41,593 nucleotides of DNA from the NCBI RefSeq assembly GCF_014222285.1, contig NZ_JACKZS010000045.1, positions 1 through 41,593 on the forward strand, given 5' to 3'. Source of the DNA: Nostoc sp. UCD121 (GTDB lineage: Bacteria; Cyanobacteriota; Cyanobacteriia; Cyanobacteriales; Nostocaceae). How positions within the stretch are numbered: the stretch's first letter is position 1; the number at the start of each line of letters is the position of its first letter. The notes below the pieces were generated by a model. The model was not told where the DNA came from, did no database searches, and saw only the letters and a list, made by a program, of their open reading frames with translations. The translations under genes and the position numbers were made by a program. Positions 34,048 through 41,593 of this stretch are shown here, piece after piece.

Positions 34048-35139
34048 TTAAAATCCCATTGCCTCGGCGACTGCGCCCAATTCTGCTGCAATCCCCTGTT
34101 TAAATTGACTGTGATTGTGTTTAATGGCTGTATCTGGGTCTTTTAGACCATTGCCTGTGAGGACACAAACCACTGTCGCCCCTGTAGGAATTTGGTCTTT
34201 TACCTGCAATAATCCGGCTACAGAAGCGGCGCTAGCAGGTTCGCAGAAGATACCTTCTGATGATGCTAAAAGTCGATAAGCATCGAGAATTTCTGCATCG
34301 GTAACGGCATGGAAATTTCCCTGACTTGCAGTTTGGGCTGCGATCGCTAATTCCCAGCTAGCAGGGTTGCCAATGCGAATTGCTGTCGCTAGGGTTTCGG
34401 GATGCGCCACGGGCTGACCGTGTACTAATGGGGCTGCACCTGCGGCTTGGAATCCCATCATTCGGGGTAAGCGATCGCACTTACCATCTTGATGATATTG
34501 ACAAAAGCCCATCCAATATGCTGTGATATTTCCCGCATTGCCAACAGGGATACACAGCCAGTCTGGGGCATCACCCAGCGCATCGACGATTTCAAAGGCT
34601 CCAGTTTTTTGTCCTTCTAGGCGGTAGGGATTGACGGAATTTACCAAAGTTACCGGATAGCTTGCGGCCATTTCGCGGACAATTTCTAGCGCTTGGTCAA
34701 AATTCCCTTTAATTGCCAATACTTCTGCACCATACAGTAATGCTTGGGCTAACTTGCCCAGCGCTACATAACCGTCGGGAATTAATACAAAGGCATTCAT
34801 ACCTCCACGCCTTGCATAAGCGGCGGCGGCGGCTGAGGTGTTACCCGTGCTGGCACAAATTACTGCTTTTGCTCCTGCTTCCTTGGCCTTGGAAATTGCC
34901 ATAGTCATCCCCCGGTCTTTGAAGCTGCCGGTAGGATTCAGACCATCATATTTTACAAAAACCCGTACTTGTCTGCCAATACGTTCTGCGATCGCTGGCA
35001 CTGGTATTAGAGGTGTGTTGCCCTCCAAAAGAGTGACGACCGGCGTTGTTTCACTGACAGGCAAGTATTGGCGATAGGCTTCTATCAGTCCGGGCCAAGG
35101 TTGGCGATGAGATTTAGCAACAGACAGGCTCAAAGTCAC
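34048..35139 (-). CDS. thrC: Threonine synthase
   Basis: A 363-residue PLP enzyme of fold type [16 protein letters not shown] and [18 protein letters not shown] (with the Schiff-base Lys in SFKDR) are the signature, [15 protein letters not shown] binds the phosphate, and [13 protein letters not shown] lies at the C-terminal side. It makes threonine from O-phosphohomoserine. Length fits the short (plant/cyanobacterial-type without extension) class. It is followed by cpcT on the same strand but 337 bases away, so separate transcription is likely. Confidence 0.95.
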   Translation of the reverse strand: MTLSLSVAKSHRQPWPGLIEAYRQYLPVSETTPVVTLLEGNTPLIPVPAIAERIGRQVRVFVKYDGLNPTGSFKDRGMTMAISKAKEAGAKAVICASTGNTSAAAAAYARRGGMNAFVLIPDGYVALGKLAQALLYGAEVLAIKGNFDQALEIVREMAASYPVTLVNSVNPYRLEGQKTGAFEIVDALGDAPDWLCIPVGNAGNITAYWMGFCQYHQDGKCDRLPRMMGFQAAGAAPLVHGQPVAHPETLATAIRIGNPASWELAIAAQTASQGNFHAVTDAEILDAYRLLASSEGIFCEPASAASVAGLLQVKDQIPTGATVVCVLTGNGLKDPDTAIKHNHSQFKQGIAAELGAVAEAMGF

Positions 35140-35790
35140 AGGATTTAAAATTTCTTAATGTTAAGGATTCGATATTTAGAGAAAGTGGCAGATGGAAGCG
35201 GAAGAGGAAGAAAGTGAATTTTTCTTTGCCCTGTCCCAGCCCTTTAATTCCAAAAGAATATTACTTATAGAATATTATTTTTTGTGGTGCAGGTGTTTCA
35301 CTTGCCATTTTTATTTAGAATACCAGTTAAATAGGCAATGTGCTGTCTCTCCTTGGCAGTAGCCTTGGACGAGTCCTTGCCCAAGACTACTGTCAAAAAG
35401 AGTGGATATTAAAAAGGTATATTTTTAAGGAGATTGGGGGAATCTCTGCTGTATCAGTCCTCAATTTTCATAATCTAGCAGAATTCTTGATATAGTCTAC
35501 ATATAATTCGTGCGTAAATTCCCCAAAAAGGGCGATAATAATTCATACAACCATAATTGACAGGCTATCAATTTTAAGTATTGCTAAGTACCGTCAAGTG
35601 GGCGGAAGCTTTGCACACTTAAGGGCGCTGTTCTGTTTGGAACACAGCCATGATGCTCACCGTCTCTTATGATTGAACCCAAACCCCATTAGAGTAATTG
35701 ATGAAAAATATACAATATTTTAATAAAGCTTAAAAGAGCATTATTATAATATTTCTAATGGTGTGAGTTAAATTGTGGATTTAATTAGCG
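35140..35790. other. Intergenic between divergent genes, 651 bases
   Basis: Carries the thrC promoter side, a perfect TTGACA at 35557 and a compact predicted RNA structure (35588-35690) listed separately. No coding frame is convincing. Confidence 0.5.
35588..35690 (+). ncRNA. Possible structured RNA or leader upstream of a 63-residue gene
   Basis: GTGGGC (35598-35603) can pair with GCTCAC (35655-35660), enclosing a hairpin GCTGTTC/GAACACAGC (35627-35648). A consensus -35 (TTGACA, 35557) lies upstream with a weaker -10. The GC content stands out from the AT-rich surroundings. A loop segment TTTGGAACACAG distantly recalls Yfr2-type cyanobacterial RNAs but does not match their motif. It may be a free small RNA or the leader of the gene at 35791. 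Confidence 0.35.
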
Positions 35791-35982
35791 ATGCCTACTT
35801 GTTTATCTAGTGTTTCCGATCGCGAGTCCCAGGCTAACTGGGTAAGTAAGCTAACCAAGTCTTATTATCAAGACGATCAGCAAGCTAAATTGATGCATTT
35901 ACAAGCAGAAGTAGACTCTCTGTTGCAGCAGTTGGAAAACCTGAAGAACCAACGTCTAGCCGAAACTAACCAAAAAGAATAA
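35791..35982 (+). CDS. Small coiled-coil protein, unknown function
   Basis: 63 residues. The first 27 are polar, then DQQAKLMHLQAEVDSLLQQL continues into a coiled coil to about residue 55. It appears of a conserved small cyanobacterial type, but I cannot name it. The start follows GTGGATTTAATTAGCG with only a weak ribosome binding site. A possible structured leader lies about 100 bases upstream. Confidence 0.55.
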   Translation: MPTCLSSVSDRESQANWVSKLTKSYYQDDQQAKLMHLQAEVDSLLQQLENLKNQRLAETNQKE

Positions 35983-36044
35983 GTCAATTTTGGAGATAGC
36001 CATCGCCAGTGCCTCTTTAATTTAAATTTGATTAGGGGGGCGTG

Positions 36045-38417
36045 CTATTCAAAGCGCTGATTTTTCTCTGACCAGCGCCTCAGACTGTAGTTATGAGCAT
36101 TTTCAACTAATAAAGCTAAAGATTGCACGTCTGAAAGCTTGGCGATCGCAGAGAGTCTTTGTAAGTCATTTCTGGTAAAATCACTGTAAATGACTTGATT
36201 GCTATCAGACAAAATTATAGTCCGGTCGCGGTGTTCTTCTATGTTTTCCGCCTGAATTTCAGGTGAAGACTGATTCAAGGATGCTATTGCTGCTACTGAG
36301 ATAGTCAGTATTATTTCTGGTTGAGCATTATTTGTTAACTCAATCACTTGAACGGGCCAATCACCCAACTTTTCCTGCATCTGCTCAAAAGTAGGAATAG
36401 CACCAGTTGCGACTTCGCCAGATTGCTGTAAAGATTGCCACACACTCGATAATATTACCTTCACCCCTTGGGGATTTTGTTGATGCAGTTCTTTTAGAGT
36501 GATGGGAGATGGTTGTACCCATTCCAGTGCTGCATTTGTCAAAGCTAGAGGTTTGGGTTGGAGAACATCGTTTTGATTCTCTGGAATTTTTGGGCCCGCA
36601 GCCAATAGGCGCAAAACTTTACCCTGTAGTTGCACTGCTTTGATAGCGGCTATAGTAATTTTTTGTTCTCCATTTGGCAACCAGACTATAATCTGGATTT
36701 CCGGGTCAGAAATGATTCCCAAAGTTTTCCAGAAAAATTTAGCGGCGGAAGTTTTGGATGGGTTCAAATTCTCAAAAGGGGAATTTAGCCAGCTTTTACC
36801 GTCATTAAATGCACTCACCTCTACCTGATACCAAACTTGATTATCAGTGAGTTTCAAGTCTGCTGAGGAATTTGGTTGCAGCCACTCGCTGCTTGTAACT
36901 TGACTAATTGGTTGCACTGTACCAACAATCTGACTAGGGTGAGTAGAGGATATTTGCGACTTTGCACCCTCACTATTGAGTCTTGCTAACAGACCTTGAA
37001 TATAGGCAAGATTATCTTTTGTAATTTTTGGTTGCGTCTTTAACCAGGAATTAGCGTGTTCTTCTCCCTGCTGAACAGCCAAAATCAAAGCGAACCAAGC
37101 TTGCACGTCTAGTCTATTTGGGTTCACCCGCAACGCTGCGGCAGTGCGATTCCACAACCGTTTTTTATCGGCTTTGAGTAGAGTCGTAATTTCTGGGGTA
37201 TTATGTGGCGACGCTTCAAACACCTGTAATGCTTTCCCCCAACGACCATCAATCAAGTCTGCTAGCACTTCTTGACTAGGACTTGCCCATTTTTTCTCGG
37301 CTTGGGTTTTAGTAAGTTGGGAATGCAAGCGAATCAAATCCATTTGCGCTTGTGCCACCCCTGGAAAAACTCCTTTGCGCTGTTTCTTGATGAATTTCAA
37401 CCATTCAAAAGCTGGTGTCCATAGTCCACTACGGGCAATTGACAGGGCATTTTGGTATGCAGAATCTTTGAGGGCTCCTGATTTGAGAGTAATCGCCTCT
37501 AATTCAATTGGTTTGAGAAATAACTTCACAGGCTTGACTTGGTAAACCTGTAAGTGCGGTTCTAAGCCTATAGTTTGATCAACAACTAACTCTTTTGTAC
37601 CATCACCAGTTACCTGCTGCCATCTGGGTAATTGTCCGTTGGGACTTGTCCAAGACAACATTTGTAGTAAATTGGTGCGTTGTGGATTGTAGTATACAAC
37701 TTGACCATAAGCACCAGTTCCTTGTTGGCGTTGACCCTGCAAATTAAACCAAACTCCTGGTGATGGTGTCCCAGTGTCAAAGCGTTGCACTTTAGTTAAA
37801 GGTAGGGGAACACTGATATCTTGGGGTTCTGATGTCTCATCAAGTGAGGGTGAAATCACAGAGGATTCTTCTGGCCCAGTTATAGGTAATTGAGTAGCTA
37901 AATAGTAGTAATTTTCGGACTGAGATTTAAACTCTAACTCTTGTGATAGCTCGTAAACCCTAAGTTCCACAAGTTTTTTACAATCAGATTGACAATTAGC
38001 ACGCTGTTGCCAAACTGGCAGTAAAAAAGAGTCTTTCGCATCTTGACGTAAAGGCAGAGTTTCGCCAAATATTTGGTTTTTCTGACTCAAATCGAGTTGA
38101 ATTTGTTTGAGAGTTTTGGGGCGTTCGTGGTTCCCAAGGGGAATTTGTGCCCATACAGGTAAAATTTTATTTAGCCAGCTTACCTGGTCAGGATTGTAGA
38201 TAAAGAGAACGCTAATCCAGGCGAAAGCCATAATTAGACTAGCACTAGTCAACAAAATTGCGTAGCTTGCCACCGTAGGCATCGCTAGCGTTGACGACAA
38301 CCACCTTCCCTCTTTGAGCTTTTTCTGGGGTTTTTTAGCGATGCGTTTCATCACACCTGTATGAGGTTTATTTTGTTTAGAGGCTTTTGGTGTCAGCTTG
38401 CGTGGACGATTTGCCAT
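36045..38417 (-). CDS. Large membrane-anchored protein, unknown function
   Basis: A 790-residue protein. It has a basic N-terminal tail (about residues 1-45, many Lys/Arg), one membrane helix (about 53-73, ILLTSASLIMAFAWISVLF), then a large domain probably outside the cytoplasm. CQSDCKK (about 142-148) is a cysteine pair. The middle region (about 320-470) is helical and repeat-like; the end (about 700-780) has SDSNQVIYSDF and ENAHNYSLRRWSE. No enzyme motif is seen. Similar proteins seem confined to cyanobacteria, as far as I recognise. It is divergent from the porin gene, so a cell-envelope role is a reasonable guess. Confidence 0.65.
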   Translation of the reverse strand: MANRPRKLTPKASKQNKPHTGVMKRIAKKPQKKLKEGRWLSSTLAMPTVASYAILLTSASLIMAFAWISVLFIYNPDQVSWLNKILPVWAQIPLGNHERPKTLKQIQLDLSQKNQIFGETLPLRQDAKDSFLLPVWQQRANCQSDCKKLVELRVYELSQELEFKSQSENYYYLATQLPITGPEESSVISPSLDETSEPQDISVPLPLTKVQRFDTGTPSPGVWFNLQGQRQQGTGAYGQVVYYNPQRTNLLQMLSWTSPNGQLPRWQQVTGDGTKELVVDQTIGLEPHLQVYQVKPVKLFLKPIELEAITLKSGALKDSAYQNALSIARSGLWTPAFEWLKFIKKQRKGVFPGVAQAQMDLIRLHSQLTKTQAEKKWASPSQEVLADLIDGRWGKALQVFEASPHNTPEITTLLKADKKRLWNRTAAALRVNPNRLDVQAWFALILAVQQGEEHANSWLKTQPKITKDNLAYIQGLLARLNSEGAKSQISSTHPSQIVGTVQPISQVTSSEWLQPNSSADLKLTDNQVWYQVEVSAFNDGKSWLNSPFENLNPSKTSAAKFFWKTLGIISDPEIQIIVWLPNGEQKITIAAIKAVQLQGKVLRLLAAGPKIPENQNDVLQPKPLALTNAALEWVQPSPITLKELHQQNPQGVKVILSSVWQSLQQSGEVATGAIPTFEQMQEKLGDWPVQVIELTNNAQPEIILTISVAAIASLNQSSPEIQAENIEEHRDRTIILSDSNQVIYSDFTRNDLQRLSAIAKLSDVQSLALLVENAHNYSLRRWSEKNQRFE

Positions 38418-38774
38418 AGATTGGGGATTGGATACTGGGGATTGGGGATTGAAAAAGAGGCAAGAGGCAAGGGGGAAGGGAGCAGGGGGGACAATTCAGA
38501 AAGGGCGATTCAGACCCATGTTCCGCTCTACTTCACGGCTCTCGGTTGGGGTCATTTCCCCCTGCCCTTTCCCCCTACCTCTTCGTTGAGAAAACTCTTT
38601 CCTAGTTCCCAGTACCTAGTCTCCAATACCCAATACCCTGTTATACTCGTCCTTTCAGAAGTTGCCCAGAAAGATTAAGTCTAATTTTGGACAAAATCCG
38701 TAAATTTTCCCATGTGAACACTAGACAATAGCGCATACACTCTTCACTTAAGTATGTGAGCAGAGTGTAAAAAG
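38418..38774. other. Intergenic between divergent genes, 357 bases
   Basis: Contains short tandem repeats of the GGGGATTG type (38420-38455) and a CCC/TTT-rich stretch. Promoters of both divergent genes should lie here. No coding frame is convincing. Confidence 0.5.
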
Positions 38775-40472
38775 TTGAAAGGTATACTTATTAGCCGCAG
38801 TCATCGCAAAACCTGGATGCTCGCATGGTTACTAATTGCGGGAGTAAATGGAGTTGCCCAAAAAGCATCAGCACAAGAGTACATCAATATAGAAACTATT
38901 CAGGCGCAGGAGAGTATAGATTTAAATTCTCCTCCCCTTTCCCCCATAAATCCGATGGCGCAAGTTACATCGGTTTCTCAACTCAAAGACGTACAACCCA
39001 ATGATTGGTCATTCCAAGCATTACAGTCTTTGGTGGAACGCTATGGTTGTATAGCAGGATATCCAGATAGTAGCTATCGCGGTAATCGCGCTTTAACTCG
39101 GTATGAATTCGCTGCCGGTGTGAATGCTTGTTTAGATAGAGTTAATGAATTAATCGCTACAGCCACCAGCGATTTAGTTACCCGCGAAGATTTAGCAACA
39201 TTACAAAAATTACAATCAGAATTTGCTCCCGAATTAGCAACTTTGCGGGGTCGTGTCGATAGTTTAGAAGCCAGAACTGGCGAACTTGAAGCTAACCAAT
39301 TCTCAACAACAACCAAACTCAATGGACTACTAATAGTTGGTATTCAAGGACGGACTAGCAATCGTGGTGATGTCAATCCTAGAGATGGACAAAAAGATAC
39401 AGATGATGCAGGGACAAACATTAATGTTATATCCCTGGCGCAACTATATTTGACCAGTCAAATCACTCCTAGTAGTTACTTGTTTACAGGTCTTTTAGAC
39501 GGTAACGGAAAAACTTCACCTAGATTTACCAATAGTGTTTCCCGGAATGATGTTTTTCTTGGCTACGAATTTCCTACAGATAGCTTGATTGTAAGTGACC
39601 TCAATTTTCATTGGCTGGTGACGGATAAATTAGCGGTAATGGTGGGGACAGAAGGCGTAAGTATGCCTGCTGCTTTCCGAGGCCCCAATCGGGTAGAAAG
39701 TGCTGCAACAGGGCCTCTGTCTTTTTTTGCCCAAAGAAACCCAATTTTAAATATGGGATACGGTCACGGCGGTATAGCTATTGATTGGCAATTTGCTAAA
39801 CGCGCTAGTTTACAGGCAATTTATACTAGTTATCAACCAGGAAATCCCGGTAACAGTAGCGGTTTATTTGATGGAACCACTACTACAGGTGTGCAATTGC
39901 TGTTAACACCAACTGACACTCTAGATTTAAGTTTGTATTACGTCAACAATTATTCTTCGGATGGTTGTTTGCTAACCTTTGTTGGTGATGAATGCTTAAC
40001 TACAGTTAATACTACTACCGGAAAATCAGCACCTTTGCAAACTAATGCTGTGGGTGCAACTGTCACTTGGCAAATTTCATCCCGCATTAGCGCAGGTGCG
40101 TGGGGTGGTTATACTAAATCTTACATTCCTGGGCAATCGGGAAATGTAGAAACGACGAATTATATGGTGTTTATGAATTTCCCTGATTTATTTGCTAAAG
40201 GAAATTTGGGGGGAATTTATGTCGGTCAACCTCCTAAAATTACTAGTAGCAACCTACCTGTGGGGAATAATGTCCCTGATTTTATTAATACTGGTTTAGG
40301 ACGTGCAGGTGGACAACCAGGCACTACCACTCAAATTGAAGCATTTTATCGTTTCCAGCTAACAGATAATATTAGCATTACACCAGGAATAATTCATCTC
40401 TTGCAGCCTGGTAATACACCAGATAGTGACTCAGTTACCATCGGCATTCTGCGGAGTACTTTTAGTTTTTAA
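38775..40472 (+). CDS. SLH-domain porin, OprB type
   Basis: A 565-residue outer-membrane protein. The signal peptide follows RSHRKTW (LAWLLIAGVNGVAQKASAQE). An SLH domain (about 65-125, VQPNDWSFQALQSLVERYG, GYPDSSYRGNRALTRYEFA) anchors it to peptidoglycan, a coiled coil (about 140-175, LRGRVDSLEARTGELEANQ) follows, and an OprB-like beta-barrel ends in the aromatic RSTFSF. Such porins are the main cyanobacterial outer-membrane channels for small solutes, including ions and sugars. A TTG start at 38775 gives a better basic n-region than ATG 38817, though either is possible. Confidence 0.9.
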   Translation: MKGILISRSHRKTWMLAWLLIAGVNGVAQKASAQEYINIETIQAQESIDLNSPPLSPINPMAQVTSVSQLKDVQPNDWSFQALQSLVERYGCIAGYPDSSYRGNRALTRYEFAAGVNACLDRVNELIATATSDLVTREDLATLQKLQSEFAPELATLRGRVDSLEARTGELEANQFSTTTKLNGLLIVGIQGRTSNRGDVNPRDGQKDTDDAGTNINVISLAQLYLTSQITPSSYLFTGLLDGNGKTSPRFTNSVSRNDVFLGYEFPTDSLIVSDLNFHWLVTDKLAVMVGTEGVSMPAAFRGPNRVESAATGPLSFFAQRNPILNMGYGHGGIAIDWQFAKRASLQAIYTSYQPGNPGNSSGLFDGTTTTGVQLLLTPTDTLDLSLYYVNNYSSDGCLLTFVGDECLTTVNTTTGKSAPLQTNAVGATVTWQISSRISAGAWGGYTKSYIPGQSGNVETTNYMVFMNFPDLFAKGNLGGIYVGQPPKITSSNLPVGNNVPDFINTGLGRAGGQPGTTTQIEAFYRFQLTDNISITPGIIHLLQPGNTPDSDSVTIGILRSTFSF

Positions 40473-40516
40473 TTTTGCTTGCAGACAAACATTATAGAGC
40501 TTATACCAATTCTTTC

Positions 40517-40612
40517 TGAAGCTGCATAGAATTGGATCCCCCCTAGCCCCCCTTAAAAAGAGGGACTTTGAATTCCCCCCTTTTTAAGGGGGATTTAGGG
40601 GGTGCAACTTCA
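40517..40612. repeat. Short MITE-like palindrome, 96 bp
   Basis: TGAAGCTGCA and TGCAACTTCA form the outer ends. The inner part (GGATCCCCCCTAGCCCCCCT to AGGGGGATTTAGGGGG) matches the cores at 2750 and 19554, while the outer ends differ, showing that the core occurs in more than one context. It may also terminate the porin transcript. Confidence 0.65.
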
Positions 40613-40699
40613 CATTAAATTAGTACTACAGCATATCAGACGAGAGAAGCGCCTGATAAATTAAATTTTTTGGCGATTTTTGCGTAAGTTCTGGAGATA

Positions 40700-40729
40700 T
40701 AAAAAAAGGTTTGGCGGTGAGCCAAACCT
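40700..40729 (-). terminator. Intrinsic terminator on the minus strand (1)
   Basis: A perfect 9-bp stem AGGTTTGGC / GCCAAACCT with a 5-base loop, followed on the minus strand by a run of T residues (A7 at 40701-40707 on the plus strand). It ends a transcript coming from the right. Confidence 0.75.
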
Positions 40730-40995
40730 CTATATAAATCCAGTGCATAACAACATCCCGAATTAATTTACTCATTATTATATTCATAGGGCATCTTCCT
40801 ATAGGATGTGTGCAAATATCCTCAAACCTGATAGGATATTTTCTAGTATCATTAAATACCTCAAATAGAAAATTAATCTACCAAATGTTAGAAGCTATGG
40901 CAGATTAATTTAGATATTAAAGATAGTAAAATAACTCAAAATATTTTTATATCAAAAACTTGCATGAAAGCAATTTTTCTAACTAGTAAACAAAA

Positions 40996-41021
40996 TAAAA
41001 GACGGGATAATTTATCCCGTC
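40996..41021 (-). terminator. Intrinsic terminator on the minus strand (2)
   Basis: GACGGGATAA and TTATCCCGTC form a near-perfect palindrome around one T, with TTTTATTTTG following on the minus strand. Confidence 0.65.
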
Positions 41022-41223
41022 TAAATAGCTTGAAAGTGGCAATACACCTTGGACTCTGCAAAAAACAGCACAAATAAAACCTAATAGGTTGTAAGACGAA
41101 CAAATAATATGAACAAAAAGAATGCTAGTTGAGCTTATTCTTAATGTTTCAATCATTTGCATTCTAGCTAATATATCACAGCTTAATTATAATGCCATGT
41201 CAAAATGCCAAATAATTAGCGAC

Positions 41224-41249
41224 AAAAAAGACGGGCTAACGCCCGTCTT
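41224..41249 (-). terminator. Intrinsic terminator on the minus strand (3)
   Basis: A perfect 9-bp stem AAGACGGGC / GCCCGTCTT with a 4-base loop; on the minus strand a short T-run follows (AAAA at 41224-41227 on the plus strand). Confidence 0.7.
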
Positions 41250-41593
41250 CTGTATAAAAAGTAAAAACATCTTGGTAATTTCTGCAATATATCAGAATAC
41301 TCTAATCACTAGCTGCCAAATTGCCAAATACTTATTAATCAAAGACGAATATTATTTTCTCTGTAATTAAATGTATTTGTCAGCTATAGATTTTACTCTC
41401 AAGAAAAATTAATAGTTACTCAAAGAATTTAGTGATGGTTTGTAATAAAATATTTAGTTTTCTCTTGTTGTCGTCAATTAACATTGTATGAGGTGTAGTT
41501 TTGAGACATAAAAAAGCCTGTGTAGGCGTTGCCCATCTTAAACATTGCACTATCAATTAGAGATAATTTATATTTGTCTAAATAGTATAATAT

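Larger units (their letters stand above)
40473..41593. other. Gene-free stretch of 1.1 kb at the window end
   Basis: Only short, low-quality frames. It contains a short palindromic repeat (40517-40612), four hairpins, three of them terminator-like on the minus strand, and AT-rich DNA. It may hold small RNA genes. Confidence 0.5.

Noticed and set aside
33846..34103. An 85-residue plus-strand gene
   Set aside because: It overlaps the 3' end of thrC in antisense, lies in repeat-like DNA and has no ribosome binding site or recognisable fold.
35588..35690. Glutamine riboswitch (glnA/downstream-peptide type)
   Set aside because: GCGGAAG is present, but the three-way junction and other conserved bases are not found.
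41122..41370. An 82-residue plus-strand gene
   Set aside because: It runs through a minus-strand terminator hairpin, is A/T-biased and has no start context.

Overview
The window comes from a heterocyst-forming or closely related filamentous cyanobacterium (Nostocales). The evidence is frequent HIP1 octamers (GCGATCGC), a CrtO-type beta-carotene ketolase, a high-light-inducible protein, a CpcT phycobilin lyase, an SLH/OprB-type porin, heptanucleotide tandem repeats, and many short dispersed palindromic repeats and insertion sequences. The species cannot be fixed from the sequence alone.

Layout. Bases 1-5.2 kb hold a small zinc-ribbon-like gene, a DUF72 remnant, an MFS exporter, a repeat-rich 1.1-kb spacer and a KAP-type P-loop NTPase. 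Bases 5.4-12.6 kb look like a photoprotection and oxidative-stress island: crtO, an hli gene, a stress-protein-like glycine-rich membrane protein, a short membrane protein, an SDR oxidoreductase, an orphan PsaJ-like subunit and a manganese catalase. These are followed by a convergent EgtC-like amidotransferase. Bases 13.9-19.4 kb hold a six-helix membrane protein, a DUF2600-type (tetraprenyl-beta-curcumene synthase family) terpene synthase beside a geranylgeranyl-reductase-like flavoprotein, a complete IS630-family element with an A9 slippery site, and a truncated META-domain gene. Bases 20-24.3 kb hold ssuD-ssuE (sulfonate use), an RluE/RsuA-family pseudouridine synthase, a 226-bp MITE with target duplication, and hisC. 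A decayed IS701-like element follows at 24.6-25.6 kb.

The most unusual part is 25.77-32.73 kb: a compact integrated element of about 7 kb in the tRNA-Cys(GCA) gene. It is bounded by a perfect 45-bp direct repeat made of the 3' part of that tRNA. Just inside each end lies a near-identical 24-bp sequence that looks like integrase arm-type sites. It encodes a tyrosine recombinase with Tyr and Asn in place of two usual catalytic histidines, a PD-(D/E)XK-like nuclease, a zinc-finger/HTH protein whose layout recalls phage small terminases, five very small ribbon-helix-helix proteins, and several unrecognised proteins. It also contains a 257-bp double palindrome (52-bp perfect arms) carrying ten GTTACCT/AGGTAAC heptamers in mirror symmetry, which could be a replication origin, a packaging site or a partition site. 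No capsid, conjugation or recognisable replication gene is present, so a phage-satellite-like or helper-dependent integrative element is the favoured inference.

The right flank (32.7-41.6 kb) returns to chromosomal genes: tRNA-Cys, cpcT, thrC, a possible structured RNA, a small coiled-coil protein, a 790-residue membrane-anchored protein of unknown function and an OprB-like SLH porin. It ends in a 1.1-kb gene-free stretch with three minus-strand terminator hairpins that may mark small RNAs.
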